A DNA stretch of 64,000 bases from Arthrobacter sp. EpRS71 (GCF_001512285.1 NZ_LNUV01000003.1:346017-410016); one strand, 5' to 3'; positions 53,675 through 62,815 are shown, counted from the first letter of the stretch. The notes: a model not told the origin generated them from the sequence alone. Program-made: numbers and translations.

Positions 53675-54259
53675 GTGGCCTTGGATATTCGACGCCAGAT
53701 TCCCGCAACCTTTGATCGCGTGGAACGTAGCAAATACGGCTATAACGCCAAGCAAGTGGACGAGTTCCTCCAGCGCGCCCGGACATCGTTTGAGAACCCC
53801 GTTGGCACCGCGGACCAAGTGGCCAGCGTTGACGTGAGGGCCGTGGCTTTTGATCCCGTCAAAGGTGGCTACGACGCTCACAGCGTCGATGCCGCGCTGG
53901 ACCGGTTGGAGGACGCGTTCGCGCGACGGGAGAGGGACGACCTCATCAGCCAGCAGGGCGAGGAGGCCTGGCTTCGACAGATCGGCAAGCTCTCAGGCAT
54001 TCTCCGCGGCAGGCTTCACAGGCCCGACGGCGAACGGTTCCGCCGCCCGTCCGGGAAACGGACCCGCAGCTACAACGTCCAGGATGTTGACGCCTTGTGC
54101 GATGAGCTCATCGGGTACCTCGAGCACGATCAGGCTCTGAGCGTGGACACCGTGCGCCGGGCTGTTTTCCGTGCCGCAAAGGGCGCTGACGGTTACGAAG
54201 AGGCTCAGGTGGACGCGTTTCTCGCCCGCGTTGTAGAGCTCATGGCAGCCATCGACTAA
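53675..54259 (+). CDS. DivIVA-domain-like protein
   Basis: The protein has 194 aa with a GTG start at 53675. Three copies of a DivIVA-like motif are visible: FDRVERSKYGYNAKQVDEFL, FDPVKGGYDAHSVDAALDRL and the SYNVQDVDALCDELIGYL region, with a fourth near GADGYEEAQVDAFLARV. DivIVA family members mark curved membranes and division or growth sites; this short, repeat-type version may bind membrane without a long coiled coil. It is 21 bp after cdsA. Confidence 0.8.
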   Translation: MALDIRRQIPATFDRVERSKYGYNAKQVDEFLQRARTSFENPVGTADQVASVDVRAVAFDPVKGGYDAHSVDAALDRLEDAFARRERDDLISQQGEEAWLRQIGKLSGILRGRLHRPDGERFRRPSGKRTRSYNVQDVDALCDELIGYLEHDQALSVDTVRRAVFRAAKGADGYEEAQVDAFLARVVELMAAID

Positions 54260-54271
54260 ACCGCCCTTGTG

Positions 54272-54964
54272 CTATCGGGGCGTGGGAGAAACGGGTGGAT
54301 TGTCCCTCCACACGTTCAGATAACGCCGATGTCCGCGGACCAGCGACGTGCCGAAAAAGGCCAGCGCCGCCACGGCCGCAATGGGCACAGCGGCGATCGG
54401 GGGAAGCCCGGCGGTCAACATCCCCGAGCCGAGCAGCAAGGCTAGTAAGGCTGAGTTGACGAAACCCATGAATACCATGCTGCTGCCGGCCACCTGGCTG
54501 AAGTCGGTCCGCCCACCGAGGAAGTAGTAGGTTCGCTTGGCGCCTTCCTCATCGTCGTGGTGCCCGGCCATGAGGTACGGACGGACCCCGGGGTCCAAGT
54601 CAAGGTAGGCGGCCCGCAGGCGGTTCATGGCCAGGACATACATGAGGTCCTCCATGCCCACGCTCATCACACGGATATGGGTGAGCAGACCAACTATTAG
54701 GTCGATGCACAGAATGGTCAGCGCGAAGGCCCTGAAAGCATCGGAAAACTGGGTGGCGTTGCCCACCAATGCCACACTCAGCAGGCTGGCCGACGTGAAG
54801 GTCAGGAACATGCTGATGCGGGTGAGGACTTCGCCTTGGGTGGTGCTCCTTGATGCCAGCAGGCTCCAGTGTTCCGTGGCCAGTATTTGCGCGCGGACGC
54901 TGGGAGAGACCTCCGGTGTGGGCGACGGTGGTTCTGGACCGGCCGCGCCCGGTTCCTCGGACAT
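54272..54964 (-). CDS. Predicted four-helix membrane protein of unknown function
   Basis: The protein has 230 aa from the ATG at 54964. A Pro-rich head (PEPPSPTPEVSPS) is followed by a conserved-looking block TEHWSLLASRSTTQGEVLTR and four hydrophobic helices (two near residues 55-105, two near 165-210). No catalytic motif is visible. It is convergent with the DivIVA-like gene, 12 bp between stops. Function unknown. Confidence 0.7.
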   Translation of the reverse strand: MSEEPGAAGPEPPSPTPEVSPSVRAQILATEHWSLLASRSTTQGEVLTRISMFLTFTSASLLSVALVGNATQFSDAFRAFALTILCIDLIVGLLTHIRVMSVGMEDLMYVLAMNRLRAAYLDLDPGVRPYLMAGHHDDEEGAKRTYYFLGGRTDFSQVAGSSMVFMGFVNSALLALLLGSGMLTAGLPPIAAVPIAAVAALAFFGTSLVRGHRRYLNVWRDNPPVSPTPR

Positions 54965-55013
54965 GGCGCCATTGTCCACCTTGCGGGGGCAGCGGACAAC
55001 GGTTTGCGCGCCG

Positions 55014-56480
55014 CTACCTCTCCGTCACCACCGGCCTCTCCGGCACATGCAGGCGCGACATCACGCGGTTAACGGAGGCCGGAACGCGGTTCTTGGTCAT
55101 GATGGACACTGTCACGGTGGCCGCGAAGGCGGCAGGGACGCTCCATGCCGCTGGCTGGGCCAGCCACGCCGGCGCATTCCCTGGTCCCATGAGGGTGCCG
55201 ACCACCATGGCGCCGCCGCAAAGGAAAGCCCCTGTCAGCATGCCCGCGATGGCGCCCGCGTCGGTCAGCCCGCGCCACCAGATCCCCAGCAACAGCAGCG
55301 GACAGATGGTGGATGCGGTGAAGGCAAAGACCAATCCGACGCTGCCGGCCAGCGCAAGAGTGTCGGTCATTAAGGCAAAACCCAAGGGCACGACGGCGGC
55401 GAGTACCGCAGCGAGGCGGAAGCCTCTCACGCTTCCTCCGAAGAGGTCCTGGCTGATAACGCCGGACAACGAAACAACCAGCCCGCATGTGGTGGACAGG
55501 AAGGCGGCGAAGGCTCCGGCCACCACCAAGGCTGACAGAAGCTCGCCGGCCATGCCTCCCACAAGTTTGCCGGGCAGCAACAAGACCAGAGCATCGGCCT
55601 GCCCGGACTGTGCCAGCTCCGGTGCGAACATCCGCCCGAGGGCGCCGGAAAGTGTGGGAAAGAGATAGAAGACGGAGAGCAGCCCCAGCACAATCAACGT
55701 TGTCCGGCGGGCCGATTGGCCGTCCGGGTTGGTGTAGAACCTCACAAGGACGTGTGGAAGGCCCAGAGTTCCGAAGAGCAATGCCACGAGGAGAGAAATG
55801 TTTTGGTAGGCCCCGGCGGCACCTTGGCCGGTGGGATTGACGGGCAGGGGCGCCACGGGCTGTGTGCCGTTGCCGGCCAGAACCAGGAGCACGAATACTA
55901 CGGGTACTGCCAAGGCAGTGAGTTTCAGCCAGTACTGGAAAGCCTGAACGAACGTGATCGAGCGCATGCCGCCTGCCGCCACTGTCAGGCAGACAACCAC
56001 CACTACCGCAGTTGAGCCTACCCACGATGGCAGGCCGGTGGTGATCCGGATGGCAAGGGCTGCCCCGTGGAGTTGCGGCACAATGTACAGCCAGCCAACG
56101 GCCACCACCATGAGGCTGGTCACCCGGCGGACAAGCTTGGAGTCCAACCGTGCTTCGGTGAAATCCGGAATGGTATAGGCGCCGGAGCGTCGCAGGGGAG
56201 CGGCCACGAAGAGCAGCAGCATGAGGTAACCGGCGGTGTATCCCACGGGGAACCACAGTGCGTCGGTTCCTGAAAGCAGAATCAGCCCTGCGACGCCGAG
56301 GAAGCTGGCGGCTGACAGGTACTCGCCACCGATTGCCGAAGCGTTCCACCAGGGCGGGACGGTTCGTGAGGCTACGTAGAAGTCACCGGTGGTCCGTGAG
56401 ATGCGCAGGCCGTAGAAGCCAATGACGGCCGTCGCGAGGGAAACGGCCAGAAAAGCGATGAGGCCAACGGCAGGGTTCAC
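55014..56480 (-). CDS. Sodium:solute symporter (ActP-like, SSS family)
   Basis: The protein has 488 aa from the GTG at 56480, which overlaps the upstream stop as GTGA. About thirteen helices are predicted. GGEYLSAASFLGVAGLI, GTLGLPHVLVRFYTNPDGQSARRT and AFAAFLSTTCGLVVSLSG are SSS acetate/solute-symporter segments. It is the last gene of an operon with a LytS/LytR-type system, so it is probably the main target of that pair. Its substrate is likely acetate or a related organic acid. Confidence 0.87.
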   Translation of the reverse strand: MNPAVGLIAFLAVSLATAVIGFYGLRISRTTGDFYVASRTVPPWWNASAIGGEYLSAASFLGVAGLILLSGTDALWFPVGYTAGYLMLLLFVAAPLRRSGAYTIPDFTEARLDSKLVRRVTSLMVVAVGWLYIVPQLHGAALAIRITTGLPSWVGSTAVVVVVCLTVAAGGMRSITFVQAFQYWLKLTALAVPVVFVLLVLAGNGTQPVAPLPVNPTGQGAAGAYQNISLLVALLFGTLGLPHVLVRFYTNPDGQSARRTTLIVLGLLSVFYLFPTLSGALGRMFAPELAQSGQADALVLLLPGKLVGGMAGELLSALVVAGAFAAFLSTTCGLVVSLSGVISQDLFGGSVRGFRLAAVLAAVVPLGFALMTDTLALAGSVGLVFAFTASTICPLLLLGIWWRGLTDAGAIAGMLTGAFLCGGAMVVGTLMGPGNAPAWLAQPAAWSVPAAFAATVTVSIMTKNRVPASVNRVMSRLHVPERPVVTER

Positions 56481-56839
56481 TTGTCCTCCACCAGGTCCCG
56501 GTAGCGTGCCTCGTTGCGGGCGGCTGCGCGATTGTAGAGCCAGGCGCTGAGTCCGATCACGGGGTAGATGCCGGCACCCAGGACCAGCCAATCCAGGGGA
56601 ATACCAAAGATGCGGGTCTCTGCCACGCCGGGTCCGTAGACCAGAAACACGGCGAAGACGGCGAGAATAATGAGGAATCCGCAGGCCACCACCAAGGCCA
56701 ACCGCAATTGGGAACGGATCAGCGACCTGATAAAGATTCGTCCGGCGTCGGAGTCCTCGGTAACCTCTCGGGGATAAAGCGACCTGCCGGGTGCGGCCGT
56801 GGCTGATTGCCGTGGACCCGTCACGCGGACGCGTGTCAT
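56477..56839 (-). CDS. Small two-helix partner protein of the SSS symporter
   Basis: The protein has 120 aa from the ATG at 56839, which overlaps the regulator stop. A basic head is followed by two helices (LRLALVVACGFLIILAVFAVF region, about 50-75, and WLVLGAGIYPVIGLSAWLYNRAA, about 85-110) and a charged tail. Small two-helix proteins are commonly encoded just before SSS symporters (DUF485 or DUF4212 type); this looks like a diverged member. Overlaps on both sides imply strict coupling. Confidence 0.75.
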   Translation of the reverse strand: MTRVRVTGPRQSATAAPGRSLYPREVTEDSDAGRIFIRSLIRSQLRLALVVACGFLIILAVFAVFLVYGPGVAETRIFGIPLDWLVLGAGIYPVIGLSAWLYNRAAARNEARYRDLVEDK

Positions 56840-57555
56840 CCTTGCGGCCGGATGCGGGTGGTGTGCAGCTTGTCCCGCACCGATGGCAGGTGCCTGCGGC
56901 TGATGGGCAGAACAGCGCCGGCCACCGCGACGCTCGGCGCCGTCGCGGATAGCTTCACGTGCTGGACATGGTTCAGGGCGATCAGATACGAGCGATGGAT
57001 CCGGATGAACCCGGCGTCCGCCCACTTTTGTTCCAGATCGCTCAGAGGTACCCGGATCAGGTAACTGGCTTCGGCGGTGTGCAGTCTTGCGTAGTCGCCT
57101 TGGGCCTGCACGTAGGTGACGTCGTCGCGGCGGATCATGCGGGTGGTGCTGCCGAGGTCCACCGTGATCATCTCAGGTGCAGGAGTACCGTCCTTGATGA
57201 GCTCGCTGATCCGGTCCACGGAACGCGACAGCCGTTCCGCCCTGAGGGGTTTGAGCAGATAATCGACGGCGGCGAGGTCAAAAGCTTCGAGCGCGCAGTC
57301 TTCGTCAGCGGTGACAAACACGACGGCGGGCGGACGGCTGCTGCGGGAAATGGCGCGTGCGATGTCCAGCCCGGAGAGCGCCGGCATGTGGATATCGAGG
57401 AAGACAGCGTCCACGGACTCTGTTTCCAAGGTCCGCAGCGCCTGGGCACCGGATGATGCCCGGTGGATGGCGCCTATGCGCTCATCCCGGCCCAACAGGA
57501 AGGCGAGCTCCTCCACGGCGGGCAGTTCGTCATCGGCGACGAGCACGTTGATCAT
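56836..57555 (-). CDS. LytTR-family response regulator
   Basis: The protein has 239 aa. The receiver domain has Asp8-Asp9-Glu10, phospho-acceptor Asp54 (VFLDIHMPALSG), Thr82 and Lys102 (DYLLKPL). The C-terminal LytTR DNA-binding domain shows VTYVQAQGDYARLHT, FIRIHRSYLIALNHV and LPISRRHLP. It works with the kinase encoded 22 bp upstream. LytTR proteins bind tandem imperfect direct repeats. Confidence 0.93.
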   Translation of the reverse strand: MINVLVADDELPAVEELAFLLGRDERIGAIHRASSGAQALRTLETESVDAVFLDIHMPALSGLDIARAISRSSRPPAVVFVTADEDCALEAFDLAAVDYLLKPLRAERLSRSVDRISELIKDGTPAPEMITVDLGSTTRMIRRDDVTYVQAQGDYARLHTAEASYLIRVPLSDLEQKWADAGFIRIHRSYLIALNHVQHVKLSATAPSVAVAGAVLPISRRHLPSVRDKLHTTRIRPQG

Positions 57556-57577
57556 GATTACTAGACTAACGGCAGGC

Positions 57578-58774
57578 TCAGGCGTCGTGATCGGGTTGGG
57601 ATTTGGGCACCCGCATGGTGATCATGGTCCCCTCACCGGGCGCCGTGTCGATGACGAGCCCGTGCTCGTCGCCGTAGACCTGCCGCAGACGGGCATCCAC
57701 ATTGCGAAGACCCACATGGTCGCCGTCCGTGTGTCCGGCGAGCACGGAGCGAAGATGTTCCGGGTCCATGCCCACGCCGTCGTCTTCTATGGTCACTTCG
57801 GCGAACGCCCCGGAATCGTTCGCGCAAATGGTGATGTGTCCCGGGCCTTCTTTGGCCTCCAAACCGTGCCGTACAGCGTTCTCCACCAACGGCTGAAGGC
57901 TGAGGAACGGGATGACCGTGCTGAGGACTTCGGGAGCGATCCGCAGGCTCACTTGAACCCGCTCGCCGAACCTGGCCCGTTCCAGCAGGAGATAGCGGTC
58001 TATGCAGCGAAGTTCCTCCGCCACGGTGGTGAAGTCCCCGTGCCGCCGGAACGAGTACCGGGTGAAATCGGCGAATTCCACCACGAGCTCCCTTGCCCGG
58101 GCCGGATCAGTATTGATGAACGAGGCAATGGCATTCAACGAGTTGTAGATGAAGTGCGGGCTGATCTGCGCACGGAGTGCCCGGACCTCAGCTTCCATCA
58201 GGAGGGTACGCGAAGATTCCAGCTCTGCCAGCTCCAGCTGCGCGGCAATCCAGTCGGCCACCTCGCTGGTGGCTCTCACCAGCCCGGCCCCGGCAGCAGG
58301 AGCCAGTGCGGCCACCGAACCAACCACGCTGGATCCAGCCCTGATCGGTGCGATCACAGCGCTGAAATCGTGGTGTCCATGATCGGACGTGGCCGGGTTG
58401 CCGGCGCGGGGAACCACTACCGTTCGGCCGGTGTCCAGAACCTCGGCCGCGAGCCGCATCAGTGTTGGCCGGAGTTCCTCAGCGGCACCGTCCCAGGCGA
58501 GCACGGCGTCCGTGTCTGTGATGGCCAACGCATCGCAGCCCAGAAGGACACGCAGTTGCTTGCTTGCCTTGGCTGCGCCGGCGGGGTGGAGGCCGCCGCG
58601 AAGGTGCTGCCCGGCGCGCGATGCTGCATGCAGGGTGGTGTAGGTGGCTCGTTCGGCGTCCGTGCCCAGGTCGCGGAATGATCGGATCACCTTGAGGCCA
58701 ACACCCACCACGACGGCGACTGCCAGCACGATCACGGCGATCGCGGCTGCGGTGAAGAGTGGGGAATCGGGCAT
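57578..58774 (-). CDS. LytS/YehU-type sensor histidine kinase
   Basis: The protein has 398 aa from the ATG at 58774. One N-terminal helix (FTAAAIAVIVLAVAVVVGVGL region) is followed by a GAF-like sensing region (about residues 60-190), the phospho-His box ALRAQISPHFIYNSLNAIASF and an HATPase domain (QPLVENAVRHGLEAKEG, DDGVGM, HVGLRNVDARL, GEGTMITM). The architecture matches kinases that pair with LytTR regulators and often sense pyruvate or other nutrients. Confidence 0.92.
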   Translation of the reverse strand: MPDSPLFTAAAIAVIVLAVAVVVGVGLKVIRSFRDLGTDAERATYTTLHAASRAGQHLRGGLHPAGAAKASKQLRVLLGCDALAITDTDAVLAWDGAAEELRPTLMRLAAEVLDTGRTVVVPRAGNPATSDHGHHDFSAVIAPIRAGSSVVGSVAALAPAAGAGLVRATSEVADWIAAQLELAELESSRTLLMEAEVRALRAQISPHFIYNSLNAIASFINTDPARARELVVEFADFTRYSFRRHGDFTTVAEELRCIDRYLLLERARFGERVQVSLRIAPEVLSTVIPFLSLQPLVENAVRHGLEAKEGPGHITICANDSGAFAEVTIEDDGVGMDPEHLRSVLAGHTDGDHVGLRNVDARLRQVYGDEHGLVIDTAPGEGTMITMRVPKSQPDHDA

Positions 58775-58904
58775 GAGGCCAGCGTAGCCGCACGTCCGCC
58801 CGTTGCCCGGATGTTCCTGCGCAGCCACCGTTTGGCGCAGCATCGCAACCGCTGAGCGACGGCAGCCAAGGATTCTCTGGAACAGGCACCGCGGCGCGTT
58901 CCAT

Positions 58905-58920
58905 AGTGATTGCAGTCACA
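58905..58920. promoter_or_regulatory. CRP/GlxR-like operator upstream of the DUF485-actP genes
   Basis: AGTGATTGCAGTCACA matches TGTGA-N6-TCACA at all but the first base. It lies 51 bp before the DUF485 ATG, in the divergent region shared with the kinase gene. GlxR/CRP control of acetate uptake is known in corynebacteria; binding here is inferred. Confidence 0.6.
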
Positions 58921-58939
58921 TTGGCAAAGCGTGTGCAGC

Positions 58940-58955
58940 TGATGTGGACACATCA
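58940..58955. promoter_or_regulatory. Perfect palindrome upstream of the DUF485-actP genes
   Basis: TGATGTGGACACATCA has 7-bp arms around GA and ends 5 bp before the AGGAGGA ribosome site. It could be an operator or a small RNA hairpin. It is not the direct-repeat type expected for LytTR proteins. Confidence 0.55.
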
Positions 58956-58970
58956 CACTCAGGAGGAACC

Positions 58971-59351
58971 ATGGGTAATGAGGCCCAACCCCAGGACGCA
59001 ACGGCGTCCGTGGACTTCCAGGAAGTCCAGCAGACGGAACGGTTCAAGACACTACGCAAGCGGCACCGCAGCTTTGTCTTTCCGATGGCCGTCGTATTCC
59101 TGCTCTGGTATTTCGCCTACGTTCTCCTGGCCGCCTATGCGGTGGACTTCATGTCCACCAAGGTCTGGGGCAACATCAACGTCGGACTGATTCTCGGACT
59201 GCTCCAGTTCGTCACCACCTTCGGCATCACGGCATGGTACGTGAGCTACTCCAACAGGAAGCTGGACCCCATCGCTGCTGAGATCCGCAACGAGATTGAG
59301 GGCCACGAATTCGATAAGGACGGCAATGTGATCAGCGGGGTTAAGAAATGA
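58971..59351 (+). CDS. DUF485-domain membrane protein, partner of ActP
   Basis: The protein has 126 aa from the ATG at 58971 with AGGAGGA upstream. Two helices, with RHRSFVFPMAVVFLLWYFAY and GLLQFVTTFGITAWYVSYSNRK, form the DUF485 domain. Such proteins are almost always encoded with acetate/monocarboxylate SSS symporters. Its stop overlaps the actP start as ATGA. Confidence 0.92.
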   Translation: MGNEAQPQDATASVDFQEVQQTERFKTLRKRHRSFVFPMAVVFLLWYFAYVLLAAYAVDFMSTKVWGNINVGLILGLLQFVTTFGITAWYVSYSNRKLDPIAAEIRNEIEGHEFDKDGNVISGVKK

Positions 59352-60964
59352 ACACCATGGTCCCGGCAGTCAACGTCGAAGCCCTGAAAGACACCACGCT
59401 ACTGAACATGGGCATTTTTGCCCTCTTCGTCGCGGTCACCATGGTGATCGTGTTCCGGGCAAGCCGGAACAACAAAACAGCCGCCGACTACTACGCAGCC
59501 GGCCGGTCATTCACGGGCTCCCAGAACGGAACGGCCATCGCCGGGGACTACCTGTCCGCGGCCTCGTTCCTGGGCATCACCGGCGCTATCGCCATCAACG
59601 GCTACGACGGTTTCCTGTACTCCATTGGCTTCCTGGTTGCTTGGCTCGTCGCGCTGCTGCTGGTGGCTGAACTGCTCCGCAACACCGGCAAGTTCACCAT
59701 GGCCGATGTCCTGTCCTTCCGGCTCCGCCAGCGCCCTGTGCGCATTGCGGCAGCACTGTCCACGCTGGCGGTTTGCTTCTTCTATCTCCTCGCCCAAATG
59801 GCTGGTGCAGGCAGCCTGATATCGCTCCTGTTGGGCATCAGCGACTGGGGTGGACAAGCCCTGGTGATTATCGTCGTCGGCGCTTTGATGATCATGTATG
59901 TACTCATTGGCGGCATGAAGGGCACCACCTGGGTGCAGATCATCAAAGCGATCCTGCTGATCGCCGGCGCCGCCGTCATGACTGCCATGGTGCTGGCCGT
60001 CTACGGCTTCAACGTGTCCAGCCTGCTGGGCTCGGCAGCCGAGGCCGCCAACAACCCCGCCGTCCTCAACCCGGGACTGCAGTACGGCAAGACTGAAACG
60101 TCCAAGCTTGACTTCATGTCCTTGGGCCTGGCACTGGTCCTCGGAACAGCGGCCCTGCCGCACGTCCTGATGCGCTTCTACACCGTGCCCACAGCCAAAG
60201 AAGCCCGCAAATCCGTTGTCTGGGCCATCTGGCTGATCGGCCTGTTCTACCTCTTCACCTTGGTGCTGGGCTACGGGGCAGCCGCGCTCGTGGGCGCAGA
60301 AACCATCAAGTCCGCACCCGGCGGAGTGAACTCAGCGGCACCTTTGCTGGCATTCCATCTGGGTGGGCCGCTGCTCCTGGGCTTTATCTCGGCGGTCGCT
60401 TTCGCCACGATCCTGGCCGTAGTGGCCGGCCTGACCATCACCGCAGCCGCATCCTTCGCCCACGACATCTACGCGAACGTCATCTCCAAGGGCAAGGCCG
60501 ATGCGGACACCGAGGTGAAGGTGGCTCGACGCACCGTCGTAGTGATCGGTGTCCTGGCCATCCTTGGCGGCATCTTCGCCAACGGCCAGAATGTTGCGTT
60601 CCTGGTGGCCCTGGCCTTCGCCGTCGCGGCGTCTGCGAACCTGCCCACCATCGTGTACTCCCTGTTCTGGAGGAAGTTCACCACCCAGGGCGCAGTGTGG
60701 AGCATGTATGGCGGCCTTGCTGCGGCCATCCTGCTGATCACGTTCTCACCCGTGGTTTCCGGCGCCAAGACCTCCATGATCCCGGGAGCGAACTTCGCCC
60801 TCTTCCCGCTAAGCAACCCGGGTATTGTGTCCATCCCGCTGGCCTTCTTCCTCGGCTGGCTCGGAACGGTCCTTGACAAGCGGCGTGAAGATCCGGTGAA
60901 GCAGGCGGAGATGGAAGTGCGCTCGCTGACCGGTGTCGGAGCTGAGAAGGCGGTAGACCACTAA
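59348..60964 (+). CDS. actP: Cation/acetate symporter
   Basis: The protein has 538 aa and about thirteen helices. ADYYAAGRSFTGSQNGTAIA, GDYLSAASFLGITGAIAI, TAALPHVLMRFYTVPTAKEA and AGLTITAAASFAHDIYANVI are typical of ActP/MctC monocarboxylate symporters. It is clearly longer and distinct from the second SSS protein at 55014, so the locus has two related uptake systems. Likely regulated from the 58775-58970 region. Confidence 0.93.
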   Translation: MNTMVPAVNVEALKDTTLLNMGIFALFVAVTMVIVFRASRNNKTAADYYAAGRSFTGSQNGTAIAGDYLSAASFLGITGAIAINGYDGFLYSIGFLVAWLVALLLVAELLRNTGKFTMADVLSFRLRQRPVRIAAALSTLAVCFFYLLAQMAGAGSLISLLLGISDWGGQALVIIVVGALMIMYVLIGGMKGTTWVQIIKAILLIAGAAVMTAMVLAVYGFNVSSLLGSAAEAANNPAVLNPGLQYGKTETSKLDFMSLGLALVLGTAALPHVLMRFYTVPTAKEARKSVVWAIWLIGLFYLFTLVLGYGAAALVGAETIKSAPGGVNSAAPLLAFHLGGPLLLGFISAVAFATILAVVAGLTITAAASFAHDIYANVISKGKADADTEVKVARRTVVVIGVLAILGGIFANGQNVAFLVALAFAVAASANLPTIVYSLFWRKFTTQGAVWSMYGGLAAAILLITFSPVVSGAKTSMIPGANFALFPLSNPGIVSIPLAFFLGWLGTVLDKRREDPVKQAEMEVRSLTGVGAEKAVDH

Positions 60965-60987
60965 CTCCGCACCAGCATGCCATTACC

Positions 60988-61027
60988 AAAGGGCTCCTCC
61001 TGCGAATAGTCGCAGGAGGAGCCCTTT
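60988..61027. terminator. Bidirectional terminator
   Basis: AAAGGGCTCCTCCTGCGA pairs perfectly with TCGCAGGAGGAGCCCTTT around ATAG (18-bp stem), between convergent actP and the PHP-domain gene. Confidence 0.92.
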
Positions 61028-61045
61028 GTGGTGGATGCACTGCCT

Positions 61046-62065
61046 TCACTTCTTCAGGCTCAACCACTCCTTCAACTGCGCCAATGGCCAGGTGGTGACA
61101 ATCCGTTCCTTGGGCACGCCAAGGGCTTCAGCCCGTTCCGCACCGTACTGCAGGAAATCCAGCTGGCCGGGAGCGTGGGCATCGCTGTCGATGCTGAACA
61201 GGCAGCCCGCGTCGAGGGCCATTGTGATGAGGTTATCCGGCGGGTCCTGACGTTCGGGCCGGGAGTTGATTTCCACGGCGACGCCCCACTCCGCGCATTC
61301 CTTGAAGACTTTGGCGGCATCGAATTCGGACTCGGGCCGGGTTCCCCGCGAACCCTGCACCAAGCGGCCTGTGCAATGCCCCAGGACGTTGGTATGGGGA
61401 TCGCTGATGCCGCCCAACATGCGCATGGTCATGGTCTTTGTGTCGGATCGAAGCTTGGAGTGAACGCTGGCCACCACCACGTCCAGGCGGTCCAGCATGT
61501 CCGGGGTCTGGTCGAGGGTTCCATCTTCGAGGATGTCCACCTCGATTCCTTTGAGCAAGCGGAAGCCATCCTGTGAGGCGTTGATACCGTCCACCACACC
61601 AAGTTGCTTCTCCAGCCGTTCCACGCTGAGGCCATTGGCGATGGTGAGGTTGGGGGAGTGGTCCGTCAGCGCAAGATATTCGCGGCCAAGGGTGCGTGCG
61701 GCGGCAACCATGGCTTCGATGGGGGAGCCGCCGTCGGACCAATTGCTGTGGCTGTGCAGGTCCCCGCGTAACTCCGCCCGTAGAGTGTCGCCGCCGGCAG
61801 CCAGCGCTTCAGTGCCGCGCTCACGCAAATCAGCCAGATAGTCGGGAACCCGGCCTTCCAAAGCCTGGGTGATGACTTCGGCGCTGCGGTTGCCTACGCC
61901 TTTGAGGCTGGTGATGCGTCCTGAGCCCACCAGTTTCTTCAGGTCCTCGGGCGAAAGCTGCCGTGCGGCGTCGGCTGCTTTTCGGAACGCCTGGACCTTG
62001 AACGTGGGGGCTTGGCTTCGTTCGAGCCAGAAAGAGATTTCGTTGAGCGCCTCAAGGGGATCCAT
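61046..62065 (-). CDS. PHP-domain phosphoesterase with HhH region (PolX C-terminal-like)
   Basis: The protein has 339 aa from the ATG at 62065. The N-terminal 90 residues hold helix-hairpin-helix motifs (ITSLKGVGNRSAEVITQAL), then comes a PHP domain with metal ligands in GDLHSHSNWSDGG, ALTDHSPNL, LKGIEVDIL, ASVHSKL and SIDSDAHAP. Bacterial PolX has the same order but with a polymerase-beta palm between; that part is absent here, so nuclease or phosphatase activity without polymerase is expected. Confidence 0.87.
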   Translation of the reverse strand: MDPLEALNEISFWLERSQAPTFKVQAFRKAADAARQLSPEDLKKLVGSGRITSLKGVGNRSAEVITQALEGRVPDYLADLRERGTEALAAGGDTLRAELRGDLHSHSNWSDGGSPIEAMVAAARTLGREYLALTDHSPNLTIANGLSVERLEKQLGVVDGINASQDGFRLLKGIEVDILEDGTLDQTPDMLDRLDVVVASVHSKLRSDTKTMTMRMLGGISDPHTNVLGHCTGRLVQGSRGTRPESEFDAAKVFKECAEWGVAVEINSRPERQDPPDNLITMALDAGCLFSIDSDAHAPGQLDFLQYGAERAEALGVPKERIVTTWPLAQLKEWLSLKK

Positions 62066-62141
62066 GGCTCCATGATCCACGAACAAGGCGCACCATCAAC
62101 AGTGGGCATTGTTGATGGTGCGCCGGTTCGGTCACTGCCAG

Positions 62142-62747
62142 CTAGTGGTGGTGACCCGGGTCCAGGGCGGGATTGGAGCCCTGGCCGTTTTCCTGGTGTG
62201 GCGCCTGGCCGTGCTCTCCGTGCGGAACAGCATGCTGCCCCGCCATCGAGGCGGCCAAGCCCGGTGTTGCTACAGAGGCAACAACGACGGCGGCTCCGAA
62301 CGCGGCTGCCAGAAGCCGCCCGGTCCTTGGCTGGCCGTGGGCGCCGCCGTCGTTGGTCTTGTGCTGCCGCCTCAGCCAGCCAGCCCCGGCAACTGCCATG
62401 AGCGTCAGGCCAAGAGCGGCAAAGTGGCTCACATTCAGTGAGCGCTGGGTGCTGACCCCGGCCACCGTCACTGCAAGATGTGCAGCAGCAGCCAGGGCGA
62501 GGACAGGAAGTGCGTATCGGGCCAGGACCAGAGTGTTGCGGTGCAGCCCCCACAGCGACCACGCCAAGAATGCGAGGCCGCCTGTGAGGGTTGCGGCACC
62601 GGCAGCAACCGGGCCGGGTGTCACCGCTTCAGATCCTGTGAGATATCCGGCGGCCAGGGAAAGCTCCACCATCCCGGCGGCCATTGCTGCGAAATACACG
62701 AACAGCAGGGTCGCTGCGCTGAGCGTGGGGTGATTTTTGCGTTCCAT
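62142..62747 (-). CDS. Multi-helix membrane protein with His-rich tail
   Basis: The protein has 201 aa with about five helices (first near residues 12-35, last near 145-165) and a C-terminal tail rich in His, Gly and Gln ending in DPGHHH, with HGEHGQAPHQENGQ before it. The tail could bind metal. No family was recognised. It lies alone between a PHP-domain gene and a DUF4383 gene on the same strand. Confidence 0.65.
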   Translation of the reverse strand: MERKNHPTLSAATLLFVYFAAMAAGMVELSLAAGYLTGSEAVTPGPVAAGAATLTGGLAFLAWSLWGLHRNTLVLARYALPVLALAAAAHLAVTVAGVSTQRSLNVSHFAALGLTLMAVAGAGWLRRQHKTNDGGAHGQPRTGRLLAAAFGAAVVVASVATPGLAASMAGQHAVPHGEHGQAPHQENGQGSNPALDPGHHH

Positions 62748-62815
62748 GGCTGGTAGCCGTCCTCTCGCTTGTCAAACGCTGATCAGATGCCTGTTAGGAG
62801 GCTTTCAGAGAATGA

